A DNA stretch of 64,000 bases from Thiomicrorhabdus lithotrophica (GTDB taxonomy: Bacteria > Pseudomonadota > Gammaproteobacteria > Thiomicrospirales > Thiomicrospiraceae): assembly GCF_029201445.1 (NCBI RefSeq), contig NZ_CP102381.1, positions 558,001 to 622,000 of the forward strand, written 5' to 3'. Below the pieces are notes generated by a model. It searched no databases. It was not told the DNA's origin and saw only the letters and a program-made list of their open reading frames with translations. Each line of letters opens with the position of its first letter. Positions within the stretch are counted from its first letter, which is position 1. A program made the position numbers and the translations under genes. Shown in pieces: positions 34,930 through 43,747 of this stretch.

Positions 34930-36180
34930 TTAACGCCCGACACCATAGTAAGTGAAATGGTTGTCTTCAACCCAATATTTATTGTAGAGATTGCGTCCAT
35001 CAAGAATAATCGGTGTATGCATAGTCTCTTTTAAGGTCAATAAGTCAGGTGACCAAAACGCTTTATACTCGGTTAAAACGCATAGAGCATCAGATTGTTC
35101 AACAGCCTCATACATTTCTGTATGAAAAGTAATTTGCTGCTGCTGGTGATTCGTTAAATTCTTATGAACCCACTCTTGAGTGGCTTCTAATGCAAAAGGA
35201 TCGTGCAGTTTTAAAGAGCAACCTTGGTTAATAAAAGCGGTAATAAGGGTTAGACTTGCTGAGCTTTCAATAGATGTAGTATGTGGTTTATAGCCTAAAC
35301 CCCATAAGGTAATGGTTTTACCTTTTAGTTCACAGTCAAAGTGCTGCCAAAGCTTTCTAAATAACAGTTCTTTTTGGTTGTTATTAATATCTATGACCGA
35401 TTGTAATAGGCTTTGTCCATGATATTGATGTGCTTGCGGTAATAACAATTTAATTCTCTCAAGATCACGTGTGAAGTTATCTCCACCAAAACCAATGCCA
35501 GGATATAAATAGGCTCGACCAATACGTTTATCAGCACCAAGCCCTAAACGGACTTCTTCAATATCGGCACCAATTTTTTCAGCAATGGACGCTAACTCGT
35601 TCATTAACGAAATACGAGTTGCCAGCATAGCGTTGGTACCATATTTTGTTAACTCTGCCGAGGCTGGTGACATATTAATAATCACGTCTCGATTGCGATT
35701 AAAGGGTGCAAAAATTTGTTTTAGTTGCTCCTTAATTTTATCGCTAGTGGTTCCAATAATGATTCTATCTGGACGGGTAAATCGTTGAATAGCGTGACCG
35801 TCGGCCGCAAAGTCAGGGTTGACTGCAAATTCAAGGTTGGCCGTTTGAGCCAGCTCTTCAGCTAAGCCAATGGTAAAGTTACTTCTTACTATCAAAGTGC
35901 TATCTGAACGCGCTTTTCCAGCAATCTGTTTAGCAATTCTTTTGGCGTTGCTGCAATCATCTGGGTTTAAAGCAATAATGTGGCATTCTGCTTGTACATC
36001 AAATTGATCGGTTATGGTTAATCGACCTGATTCAAGTTGATTGTCTAATAGTTCTACCAGGCCTGGTTCAGCAATGTCGCCAATGCGCTCTCCAATTAAC
36101 GTAATGTTATTGCCAGTCTCTGCTAAACAACCAGCACAAACCATCGCGCTAATTGTATCTCCAAATACATTAATTTTCAT
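34930..36180 (-). CDS. UDP-glucose/GDP-mannose dehydrogenase homologue lacking the catalytic cysteine
   Basis: This 416-residue protein follows the three-domain layout of UDP-glucose 6-dehydrogenase. Recognisable segments are VNPDFAADGHAI and PDRIIIGT, AELTKYGTNAMLATRISLMNE and a C-terminal GKTITLWGLGYKP. However the active-site motif GFGGxCFxKD reads GFGGDNFTRD, so Asn replaces the catalytic Cys. The N-terminal GxGYVG loop is also lost (VFGDTISAMV). The codon for Asn is clear in the DNA. It overlaps pgi by 11 nt. Ordinary four-electron oxidation to a uronic acid looks unlikely. It may be a regulatory or structural paralogue. Confidence 0.8.
   Translation of the reverse strand: MKINVFGDTISAMVCAGCLAETGNNITLIGERIGDIAEPGLVELLDNQLESGRLTITDQFDVQAECHIIALNPDDCSNAKRIAKQIAGKARSDSTLIVRSNFTIGLAEELAQTANLEFAVNPDFAADGHAIQRFTRPDRIIIGTTSDKIKEQLKQIFAPFNRNRDVIINMSPASAELTKYGTNAMLATRISLMNELASIAEKIGADIEEVRLGLGADKRIGRAYLYPGIGFGGDNFTRDLERIKLLLPQAHQYHGQSLLQSVIDINNNQKELLFRKLWQHFDCELKGKTITLWGLGYKPHTTSIESSASLTLITAFINQGCSLKLHDPFALEATQEWVHKNLTNHQQQQITFHTEMYEAVEQSDALCVLTEYKAFWSPDLLTLKETMHTPIILDGRNLYNKYWVEDNHFTYYGVGR
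36056..36067. repeat. Dispersed palindrome ACCAGGCCTGGT in the dehydrogenase homologue
   Basis: This is a perfect 12-bp copy, preceded by CT and followed by TCAGC on the + strand. It is in coding sequence near the N-terminal end of the - strand gene. Confidence 0.85.
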
Positions 36181-37735
36181 TTTGAGTATTCCATATTGTT
36201 TCTAAAATACCTTGAGTTGAAGAATCAAGATTTGAAGTATCTTTTGACTCAATTTTCTCCAAGATTTCCATGGCAATTTTTTTACCGAGCTCGACACCCC
36301 ATTGGTCAAATGGGTTGATGTCCCAAATGACCGACTGTACAAATACACTGTGCTCATATAATGCAATCATCATACCAAGGTGTTTGGCATCGAGTTTATC
36401 GAATAAAAGCGTGTTAGAAACTTGTCCACCAGGATAATCCTTATGCGGATTTTCACCTTTTTGACCAACCATCAAAGCGCGACTTTGTGCCAGGCAATTT
36501 GCAATATTTAAATTGTGGTGAAAGGTATGGCGTTCTGTATTACCGTGAGCTTGGGCATAAAGAATAAAGTCAGCCATGACTCTTTCTGTACCTTGGTGCA
36601 TCAGCTGATAGAAGGCATGCTGAGCATTTGGCCCAACTTCACCCCAAAGAATAGGGCAAGTTCGGTAATCAACTTTTTCGCCACTACGAGTGACATGCTT
36701 ACCGTTACTTTCCATTACTAACTGTTCTAAATAACTTGCAAGGTATTTCAAGCGTGAGTCATAAGGCAAAATGGCCTGGCCAGCTAAGTTTAAAAAGTTT
36801 ATGTTCCATACACTGATTAAACCAAGTAATACCGCTACATTATCTTCAAATGGTACATTTCTAAAATGCTCATCCATCTCATTAGCACCTTGCAAAAATG
36901 CCATATAGCCTTGCATTCCTTGCTGTAACGCAATCGTTAAACCTATGGTAGACCAAAGAGAGAAACGACCACCAACCCAGTCCCAAAAAAGTAATTGGTG
37001 CTCTGGCAATAATCCCCATTCTTTCATCATAGGGGCATTGGTAGAAACACCTATAAAATGTTGCATAGTGCCTGATTCAGTTGTTGAGTAGGCTTCAATC
37101 CATTCTTTTGCCGTCTTAGCAAGCGATAGAGTGTCGATAGTAGTAAAAGATTTAGATGCAACAATAAAGAGTGTTGTCTCAGCAGATAAGGTTTTTAATA
37201 CGCGCTGTAGCTGTTTACCATCAAGAGTCGATACAAAATGCAGCTCAGGTGCATGAGGCGTTCTAACCCCCTTGAGAGCATGGGTAACCATTAATGGCCC
37301 AAGATCACTACCTCCAACTCCAATGTTGACAACATCGGTAATCGCCTTACCCGAGAAGCCTCTTAATTGTTTAGTATGAATGCGGTCAACTAACGCTTCC
37401 ATCTTTGACCATTCATTTTTTACTTCAGGTTTCGGGTTTTTTAAATCACGTAATGCGGTATGTCCTGCTGCGCGGTCTTCGGTATGATTGACTTTCTCGC
37501 CTGAGAAGAGTTTATTAATCCACTCTGATAGGTTTGCTTCTTCAGCAAGATTCAGTAAAGTTTTACGTTCTTCTTGAGTTACGTTCTGTTTTGAATAGTC
37601 CAGTACCAGGCCTGGTAACTTTGCACTGAACTCCGTAAAACGATCTGTGTCATCATTAAACAAGCTTGCTAAATGACGTTTTTTAGCTTGTAGGCCTAAT
37701 TCTTCTAATTTGCTATAAGAAGGTAGTTGCTTCAT
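36170..37735 (-). CDS. pgi: Glucose-6-phosphate isomerase
   Basis: This 521-residue enzyme carries both family signatures in near-canonical form: VGGSDLGPLMVTHAL with FIVASKSFTTIDTLS, and YEHSVFVQSVIWDINPFDQWGVELGK. The ATG at 37735 overlaps the galU stop (ATGA), so it replaces the longer frame that starts seven codons upstream. It links fructose-6-phosphate and glucose-6-phosphate for glycolysis and sugar-nucleotide supply. A full copy of the dispersed palindrome lies at 37605-37616. Confidence 0.96.
   Translation of the reverse strand: MKQLPSYSKLEELGLQAKKRHLASLFNDDTDRFTEFSAKLPGLVLDYSKQNVTQEERKTLLNLAEEANLSEWINKLFSGEKVNHTEDRAAGHTALRDLKNPKPEVKNEWSKMEALVDRIHTKQLRGFSGKAITDVVNIGVGGSDLGPLMVTHALKGVRTPHAPELHFVSTLDGKQLQRVLKTLSAETTLFIVASKSFTTIDTLSLAKTAKEWIEAYSTTESGTMQHFIGVSTNAPMMKEWGLLPEHQLLFWDWVGGRFSLWSTIGLTIALQQGMQGYMAFLQGANEMDEHFRNVPFEDNVAVLLGLISVWNINFLNLAGQAILPYDSRLKYLASYLEQLVMESNGKHVTRSGEKVDYRTCPILWGEVGPNAQHAFYQLMHQGTERVMADFILYAQAHGNTERHTFHHNLNIANCLAQSRALMVGQKGENPHKDYPGGQVSNTLLFDKLDAKHLGMMIALYEHSVFVQSVIWDINPFDQWGVELGKKIAMEILEKIESKDTSNLDSSTQGILETIWNTQNEN
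37605..37616. repeat. Dispersed palindrome ACCAGGCCTGGT in pgi
   Basis: This perfect 12-bp copy is followed by AACT on the + strand, as at 23463 and 59545. It lies in the N-terminal part of pgi. Confidence 0.85.
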
Positions 37736-38613
37736 TGCATATACTCTTTTAACCAAGATTTAAATTCGTCGCCTAATTCAGGATGCAGAATTGAAAATTC
37801 AACCGTTGCTTTTAAATAACCAAGTTTATCACCGCAATCGTAACTTTGACCAGCTAAACAATAGGCATCGACTTCTGAAATTTCCATTAACTGAGCAATG
37901 GCATCCGTCAGTTGTATTTCATTTCCAGCACCTTTTGGCGTGACTTTTAATAGGTTTAATATTTGATTGTTTAAAATATAACGACCTGTTACAGATAAAT
38001 TAGACGGTGCATCACTGACTTTTGGTTTTTCAACAATAGCAGCGATTTTAGATGTGTTGCCAGGCTGTAAGTCAGCACCTAAACAATCTGCAATTCCGTA
38101 TTTATCAACGTCTGATTTTGGCACTGGTTCAACCATGATTTGGCTGTTCCCGGTTTTTTCAAAAGCCATTGCCATGTTTTTTAAATCGATAGAGTTATTA
38201 TTTAAAATAACATCAGGTAGCATTACGGCGAAATCTTCATCGCCAATGATTGGAGCAGCGCATAAAACGGCATGACCTAGGCCAAGAGCCTGGGGTTGTC
38301 TTACTGAAATAATGTTCGCTTCATCAGGTAGAATGTGTCCGACTTTTTCAAGCAGGGCTGTTTTGTTTTTAAATGCCAGAGTTTTTTCTAACTCAAAGTT
38401 ATGGTCAAAATGGTTTTCAATCGCTCCTTTTGAGGAGTGAGTGACTAAAATGATATCAGTAAAACCAGCGGCAACGGCCTCTCTAACCACATATTGAATC
38501 AGAGGTTCATCAACCAGTGTGATCATCTCTTTAGGTATGGCTTTAGTAGCAGGTAAAAAACGTGTTCCTAGTCCCGCTACAGGGATGACAACTTTGCGAA
38601 GGGTTGAAGACAT
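37732..38613 (-). CDS. galU: UTP-glucose-1-phosphate uridylyltransferase
   Basis: This 293-residue GalU has the nucleotide-binding N-terminus VVIPVAGLGTRFLPATKAIPKEM, then DEPLIQYVVREAVAAG, the catalytic Asp region FAVMLPDVIL and VEKPKVSDAPSN. It makes UDP-glucose. It heads a co-directional set (galU, pgi, dehydrogenase homologue, manB) with overlaps between the first three. Its promoter should be in the 520-nt AT-rich region upstream. Confidence 0.96.
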   Translation of the reverse strand: MSSTLRKVVIPVAGLGTRFLPATKAIPKEMITLVDEPLIQYVVREAVAAGFTDIILVTHSSKGAIENHFDHNFELEKTLAFKNKTALLEKVGHILPDEANIISVRQPQALGLGHAVLCAAPIIGDEDFAVMLPDVILNNNSIDLKNMAMAFEKTGNSQIMVEPVPKSDVDKYGIADCLGADLQPGNTSKIAAIVEKPKVSDAPSNLSVTGRYILNNQILNLLKVTPKGAGNEIQLTDAIAQLMEISEVDAYCLAGQSYDCGDKLGYLKATVEFSILHPELGDEFKSWLKEYMQ

Positions 38614-39064
38614 AATGGTTATTCCTTTTTAAACTTAAGTAAATGCGAGTTTAAAATTTGTATTATCAATAAATTATTTATAAGTATAGAACTGTGATTT
38701 ACTTTACTGCTATTTGTTAGGTAAGTAAATGACGTTCTCATGAAGATCATAGAACGAGTCATTATGAGCAAAACACTTATGTTTTTCTTTCAGACGGTTA
38801 GCTATGATTGTATAAGAGAAGCAATATGCGAACCATTTATTAAACAGAGGTGTTGGGTAGGGATAACGTATTGTATTTAATTGATTTATTAGCTTTTATT
38901 CTTGTTTCTAATATAAGTGAATTATTAAAACCTAGTTTGGAATAGCTTTATTCAAGAGTTGATGCACCAAATTGGAACCCTTCAACACAAAGCCTTATAA
39001 CGAATGGATTTTTAGTTAAGAAAAAATAAAATATCAAAACAATGCAAATTACATAAAAAAAATC
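38614..39064. other. AT-rich intergenic region upstream of galU and tRNA-Asn
   Basis: I see no convincing coding frame, RNA gene or repeat in this stretch. It must hold the galU promoter on the - strand, but I could not select one with confidence among many TA-rich candidates. Confidence 0.5.
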
Positions 39065-39092
39065 TTGCACAGTCGAAATAATTCCCTATAAT
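39065..39092 (+). promoter_or_regulatory. Sigma70 promoter of tRNA-Asn
   Basis: TTGCAC (39065-39070) and TATAAT (39087-39092) are separated by 16 bp. The discriminator ACGCACCC is GC-rich, as is usual for stringently controlled stable-RNA promoters. The tRNA begins about 40 nt further on. Confidence 0.85.
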
Positions 39093-39135
39093 ACGCACCC
39101 ATAGAAAGCAACGTACAGATGCTATCTACTACCAA

Positions 39136-39211
39136 TCCCGATTAGTTCAGTTGGTAGAACACCGGACTGTTAATCCGTATGTCGCTGGTTCGAGTCCAGC
39201 ATCGGGAGCCA
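39136..39211 (+). tRNA. tRNA-Asn (GTT)
   Basis: This is a 76-nt cloverleaf. The acceptor TCCCGAT pairs with ATCGGGA. The D arm contains AGTTCAGTTGGTAGA, the anticodon loop CTGTTAA gives GTT (Asn), and the T arm is GCTGGTTCGAGTCCAGC. The 3' CCA is encoded. A promoter lies upstream and a terminator follows, so it is a single-tRNA unit. Confidence 0.97.
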
Positions 39212-39217
39212 TATTTT

Positions 39218-39250
39218 AAAAAGCCCTAGTCAAATGACTGGGGCTTTTTT
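39218..39250 (+). terminator. Terminator of tRNA-Asn
   Basis: AAAAAGCCCTAGTCA pairs with TGACTGGGGCTTTTT (one mismatch) and is followed by further T residues. It lies 6 nt after the tRNA CCA end. Confidence 0.92.
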
Positions 39251-39666
39251 GTTTCTAGACTTAAACTCGTCCTAAATCACGATTCCAGGTGCGTCTTCAA
39301 TACTGTTTGAATTTTAATTACAGGCTGAAATTCCTCTTCGTCTTAAAAGATTTTAAAAGGTATTGTTGTGATTCAATTACAGTTAATGGTTCATCTTGTA
39401 GCTAAAAATTTTAGAAATTCTGCTATTGTCTAACGCATGAATGTTGCCGTGAATTACCTATACTTAGGCTTTTCATCCTGGTCAATGATAACCTGTTTGG
39501 GTTTCCCCCAAATATTCTTTTGGCAGCTGTTTTTTTATTTTTCTTTGACGTTAAGGCATTGTTTTTAGATGTTGTATTTTTTCTCGCATCTATATCATCA
39601 CACTATTTTAGTGGGTAAGATTAGTATTCCGCTTCAGCAATACAGAAGTTGTTCTCGCTCAAAAGT
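39251..39666. other. Intergenic region between tRNA-Asn and fbpC
   Basis: No clear gene is present. A 43-codon frame at 39437-39568 (+) encodes a hydrophobic peptide with NYLYLGFSSWSMITCLGFPQ, but it has no ribosome binding site and is not called. No Fur box was found here. Confidence 0.45.
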
Positions 39667-40713
39667 TTAAGTACTTTTTATAAAAACAACAGCATGATCC
39701 ATTTCGAGTTTTATACCTATTTTGGAGCCAACTGGGTGATTGTGGTGGGATTGACTCATGCACATAACGGATTCACCATTAGGTAGCTTTAGGGTAAAGA
39801 GAAAGTGTGATCCTCTGAAGGCTCGATTGGTGACTTCGAGTTTCCAGTCGCTTTCATCATCATGCAGAATATCGTCGGGTCTAACGAGTACGGAGACCTG
39901 TTCACCTGTGGTTACACCTGGTGGCAGAGTGGTTTTTAGTAGGCCGAGTTCGGTGTGTACCGATTTACAGTCGCACACTTGGCCGCCTATTAGGGTGCCT
40001 TGGCCAATAAAGTCGGCAATAAAGGGGTGTTTGGGTTCGTGATAGAGGCGGTAAGGTGTGTCCCATTGAAGTAGCTTGCCAGCTTGCATGACGCCAACAG
40101 AGTCAGCAATGGCAAAAGCTTCGTTTTGATTGTGGGTAACCATTAATGCGGTAATGCCTTCGGCTTTTAGGATGCTCCTTACTTCTCGGGCAAGTGATTC
40201 GCGTAACTCTACATCAAGCCCCGAAAATGGTTCGTCAAGCAGTAGGGCAGCTGGTTTGGGGGCGAGAGCTCTTGCTAGAGCGATTCGTTGTTGTTGTCCA
40301 CCAGAGAGTTCGTGTGGATAGCGTTTTTCAGTATCGCTTAAGCCAACGAGATTGAGTAGGGATTTGAGTCGATTTTTTTGTTCCTTATTGTTTAAGTGCT
40401 TAATCCCAAAACGGATGTTTTGCTCGATAGTCATGTGTGGAAATAGGGCGTAATCTTGGAAGACAACGCCAATATTTCTTTGCTCTGTGGGAAGGTTAAC
40501 CCTAGCTCCAGAAAGAGTGCGTTCGCCAAGTTGAATAGTACCTGATTGTATGGTTTTTAACCCTGCGATGCATCGTAAAAGCGTGGTTTTACCGCAACCA
40601 CTAGGGCCGAGCAGGCAGCCAATTTCTCCATCGTCCAGCGTCAGTGAAAGTTGTTCAAGAATGGGGGTGTTTTGATGCGCAGTGCTAATGGCATCAATGT
40701 TAAGCTTTGACAT
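39667..40713 (-). CDS. fbpC: Ferric iron ABC transporter ATP-binding protein
   Basis: This 348-residue ATPase shows Walker A LLGPSGCGKTTLLR, Q-loop VFQDYALFPHMT, signature LSGGQQQRIALARAL, Walker B ALLLDEPFSGLD and the H-loop VTHNQ. A C-terminal TOBE-like domain (residues 235-348) with VLVRPDDIL is typical of the FbpC/AfuC group. ATG 40713 overlaps the permease stop by 14 nt. It drives Fe(III) import with FbpA and FbpB. Confidence 0.93.
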   Translation of the reverse strand: MSKLNIDAISTAHQNTPILEQLSLTLDDGEIGCLLGPSGCGKTTLLRCIAGLKTIQSGTIQLGERTLSGARVNLPTEQRNIGVVFQDYALFPHMTIEQNIRFGIKHLNNKEQKNRLKSLLNLVGLSDTEKRYPHELSGGQQQRIALARALAPKPAALLLDEPFSGLDVELRESLAREVRSILKAEGITALMVTHNQNEAFAIADSVGVMQAGKLLQWDTPYRLYHEPKHPFIADFIGQGTLIGGQVCDCKSVHTELGLLKTTLPPGVTTGEQVSVLVRPDDILHDDESDWKLEVTNRAFRGSHFLFTLKLPNGESVMCMSQSHHNHPVGSKIGIKLEMDHAVVFIKST

Positions 40714-42334
40714 CGGGTTTTCCAATTAGTTTGCTCAAGATTATAACGGGAATAATTCCAGTTAATACAATTAATAAAGCAGGCAGGCCAGCATCAGCTA
40801 AACGTTCGTCGGCTGCCATTTCGTAGGCTCTAACCGAGAGAGTGTTAAAGTTAAATGGCCTTAATATCAGGGTAGTGGGGAGCTCTTTTAAGACTTCAAC
40901 AAACACCAGTAAAAAGGCAATAACCAGACTGCTTTGAATGATTGGAAAGTGGATGTTTTTTATGACTTGCCAATGAGAAGCCCCTAGAGTCCGGGCTGAT
41001 TCATCAATGGTAGGTTTAACTTGGTTTAAGCCGCTATCAATGGTTTGTAATGAGACCGATAAAAACCGGAAACTGTAGGCAAAAACTAGAGCAAATAGGG
41101 TGCCTGAAAGTACCAGGCCTGTAGAAATGCCAAATTGGCTTGTCATAAAGTGGTCAAGAGTATTATCTATCCAGGCTAAGGGAATCATTACAGCTATGGC
41201 GATAACGGTTCCAGGAATGGCGTAGCCTAAACTGGCGATTCTGATTGATCCTTCAATGTGTTTGTTTTGATTCATGCGCTTGGCATAAGCTAAAAATAGA
41301 GCAATAAATAGAGCTACGATGGCAGCGATAAAGGCTAGATAAAAACTGTTCCAAATAAGTTGGATAAAGCTAGAATCAAACTGTGTTTCTGCGGTGGTCA
41401 TTGCCCAATAAAATAGTTGTGAAGAGGGCAATAAAAAGCCAAGAAGCAACGGTGTAAAACACCATGCAAACGCACCAAAGGCTTGCCAACCAGTTAGTTG
41501 ATGTTTGATGTGTACGCTTTTTATACTATCACTTGAGTAGAAGCGGGCTTGTTTGCGTGACCAAATTTCTAGGGTGATAAGCACCAAAACAAATACTAAA
41601 AGTACTAAAGCTAATTGGGCTGTGGTGGTGGTATCTCCAAAGCCTGTCCAGGTGCGGTATATACCTGTTGTAAAAGTAGACACTCCAAAGTGTTGTACGG
41701 TACCAAAGTCAGCAAGGGTTTCCATTAGAGCTAGTGTTAATCCAGCAATAATAGCAGGCCTGGCCATAGGTATAGCAATACTGAAAAATCGGCGAATTGG
41801 TCCAGCCCCTAGAGTTTTTGCGGCTTCTAAAGCGTGTTGACTGTGGTTGGAAAACGCGGAACGACTCAGCAAGTAAATATAAGGGTAGAGTACTAAAGAG
41901 AACATGAGCATAGCACCACCCAATGAACGAATCTCCGGAAACAAACTATTGACAATTGATGGGGCAAAGATTGTACGTAAATAGCTTTGTATTGGGCCTT
42001 CAAACTCTAATAGCCCTGTATAGGTATAAGCAATGATATAGGCGGGAATGGCAATGGGAAGTAACAATGCCCATTGCAAAAAAGAGTGGCCGAAAAAACG
42101 GTATTGGCTGATTAACCAAGCGGTACTCACCCCAAGTAATAGAGTACCAAAAGAGACGCCAAGCATAAGCCATAACGAATTGATAACATATTCTGCGAGC
42201 AGTGTTTCAACGAGGTGTGACCAGTTGTCATTAGTGGGTACAAAGACATAACTCACTAATACCCAAATAGGTAAGGTCAATAATAAGGTGACGGTACCAA
42301 CAGCAATCAACCATTTATATTTTGCAAGTGACAC
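40700..42334 (-). CDS. fbpB: Ferric iron ABC transporter permease
   Basis: This 544-residue double permease has about 12 helices and two EAA loops: EAAKTLGAGPIRRFFSIAIP in the first half and ESARTLGASHWQVIKNIHFP in the second. This fused form is typical of FbpB. It starts at GTG 42334 with AAGG upstream, 55 nt after fbpA. CAGGCCTG occurs at 41114 and 41755. Confidence 0.93.
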   Translation of the reverse strand: MSLAKYKWLIAVGTVTLLLTLPIWVLVSYVFVPTNDNWSHLVETLLAEYVINSLWLMLGVSFGTLLLGVSTAWLISQYRFFGHSFLQWALLLPIAIPAYIIAYTYTGLLEFEGPIQSYLRTIFAPSIVNSLFPEIRSLGGAMLMFSLVLYPYIYLLSRSAFSNHSQHALEAAKTLGAGPIRRFFSIAIPMARPAIIAGLTLALMETLADFGTVQHFGVSTFTTGIYRTWTGFGDTTTTAQLALVLLVFVLVLITLEIWSRKQARFYSSDSIKSVHIKHQLTGWQAFGAFAWCFTPLLLGFLLPSSQLFYWAMTTAETQFDSSFIQLIWNSFYLAFIAAIVALFIALFLAYAKRMNQNKHIEGSIRIASLGYAIPGTVIAIAVMIPLAWIDNTLDHFMTSQFGISTGLVLSGTLFALVFAYSFRFLSVSLQTIDSGLNQVKPTIDESARTLGASHWQVIKNIHFPIIQSSLVIAFLLVFVEVLKELPTTLILRPFNFNTLSVRAYEMAADERLADAGLPALLIVLTGIIPVIILSKLIGKPDVKA

Positions 42335-42389
42335 TTTAAAGACCTTAACTAAATTTCAACTACAATTCGTTCTGTGGTGTGTGTTGGAT

Positions 42390-43409
42390 TTAACGCCAAC
42401 GGGCACGATCCATAATCTGAACAGCCTGCGTGTTGTTTATGCCTAGTTCATTCAAATTGAGTGCATCAGATTTGAATTTTCCCCAGCTTTGTAATAACGC
42501 ACTAGGTTTGGCATTGGCAATTACTGGGTATTCATTATTAGTTTTAGCATACCATTCTTGAGCTACTGGGGATAATAAAAACTCAATAAGCTTCAGAGCG
42601 TTTTCTTTATTTTTGGCGGCTTTAGTGACCGCTATACCACTGATGTTAATGTGTGTTCCACGGTCTTGCTGATTTGGCCAAAACACCGCTACCTGAGAAG
42701 CAGCTTGTTTTTGCTTTTCATCCTTGCTGTTAACCATTTGCCCTAAATAGTAAGTGTTAACAATGGCAATATCACATTGACCAGCGGCTACAGCCATTAC
42801 TTGATCACGATCGCCGCCTTTCGGGCGGCGGGCAAAGTTTTTTACAAATGCTGTGGCCCATTCTTCTGTGGCTTTTTCGCCTTTATGAACAATCATTGAG
42901 GCAACCAGTGATTGATTATAAATATTATTAGAAGAGCGTACACAGATGCGCTTGTTCCATTTTGAATCTGTAAGACCTTCATAGCTAGATAATTCATCAG
43001 GCGATACTCGTTCTTTTGCATAAACCATAACTCGTGCACGAGTAGTTAAGGCTAGCCAAAAGTGTTCAGGGTCTTGAAGGTTTTTAGAAACTTGATCTTG
43101 CAAAGCTTGGTTAATAGCTGGTTGAATAACCCCCGCCGCTTTAGCACGATATAAACGCCCAGCGTCAGTGGTAATTAATACGTCTGCAGGAGAGTTAATG
43201 CCTTCACTTTCAAGGCGTTTTAATAGAGCGTCCGCTTTACCCGTTACTAGGTTAGTTTCAATTCCCGTTGTTTTTGTAAAGACGTCTAACAATGGTTTAA
43301 TCAACTGCTCTTTACGAGCTGAATAAATATTGACCTCATCGGCTTGAGCGAAGTTTACGGGTAAAACAAAACTTATTGATACGAAAAAAAGTAATACGTT
43401 TTTTAACAT
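42390..43409 (-). CDS. fbpA: Periplasmic ferric-iron-binding protein
   Basis: This 339-residue solute-binding protein has a signal peptide (NVLLFFVSISFVLPVNFAQA) and begins its mature part with DEVNIYSARKEQLIKPLL. The iron-coordinating tyrosine pair is in IVNTYYLGQMV near residue 220. It captures Fe(III) in the periplasm. A near-consensus Fur box 47-65 nt upstream of its ATG indicates iron repression of the fbpABC operon. Confidence 0.93.
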   Translation of the reverse strand: MLKNVLLFFVSISFVLPVNFAQADEVNIYSARKEQLIKPLLDVFTKTTGIETNLVTGKADALLKRLESEGINSPADVLITTDAGRLYRAKAAGVIQPAINQALQDQVSKNLQDPEHFWLALTTRARVMVYAKERVSPDELSSYEGLTDSKWNKRICVRSSNNIYNQSLVASMIVHKGEKATEEWATAFVKNFARRPKGGDRDQVMAVAAGQCDIAIVNTYYLGQMVNSKDEKQKQAASQVAVFWPNQQDRGTHINISGIAVTKAAKNKENALKLIEFLLSPVAQEWYAKTNNEYPVIANAKPSALLQSWGKFKSDALNLNELGINNTQAVQIMDRARWR

Positions 43410-43455
43410 CTTTAAATCTCCATAATAAACGACTTAATTAAATAGCATCGTGAAT

Positions 43456-43474
43456 GATAATTGTTATCATTATC
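43456..43474 (-). promoter_or_regulatory. Fur box upstream of fbpA
   Basis: GATAATTGTTATCATTATC matches the 19-bp Fur consensus at 16 of 19 positions by my count. It overlaps the likely promoter of the fbpABC operon on the - strand. Confidence 0.85.
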
Positions 43475-43624
43475 ATGTTTATTTTATTAAAAATCAAGTA
43501 CATTATTAAATATGTATGTTACTGGTATTTCAGAGAGGGTTTAAAGGTGTTAGATTGAATTCGTTAGACAGTTTACAAGTTAAATCGCTCGTTATAGTCG
43601 TGAGTTATAATGTTAAGGCTAGAA

Positions 43625-43700
43625 TTTATAAGAGAGCCACAGGTACCCTCCAAAGGAGACTTTGGTTTGAGCGGGTGAACACCAGTGGCTCTCTTATAAA
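43625..43700. repeat. 76-bp inverted-repeat element with internal GNRA-capped hairpin
   Basis: TTTATAAGAGAGCCAC (43625-43640) is exactly mirrored by its reverse complement at 43685-43700. Inside it, read on the + strand, CCAAAG-GAGA-CTTTGG forms a hairpin with a GNRA-type tetraloop, and GGTACCC faces GGGTGAACACC. This suggests a folded RNA or a very small mobile element. It lies between the end of the PiuC-like gene and the Fur-controlled fbpA promoter. I do not recognise it as a known riboswitch or ribozyme. A terminator role is possible but there is no T-tract. Confidence 0.6.
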
Positions 43701-43747
43701 CTCTAAGTTTTACTTTTGGGTTAGTCTTCTAAGAGTTTGCAAACTAC

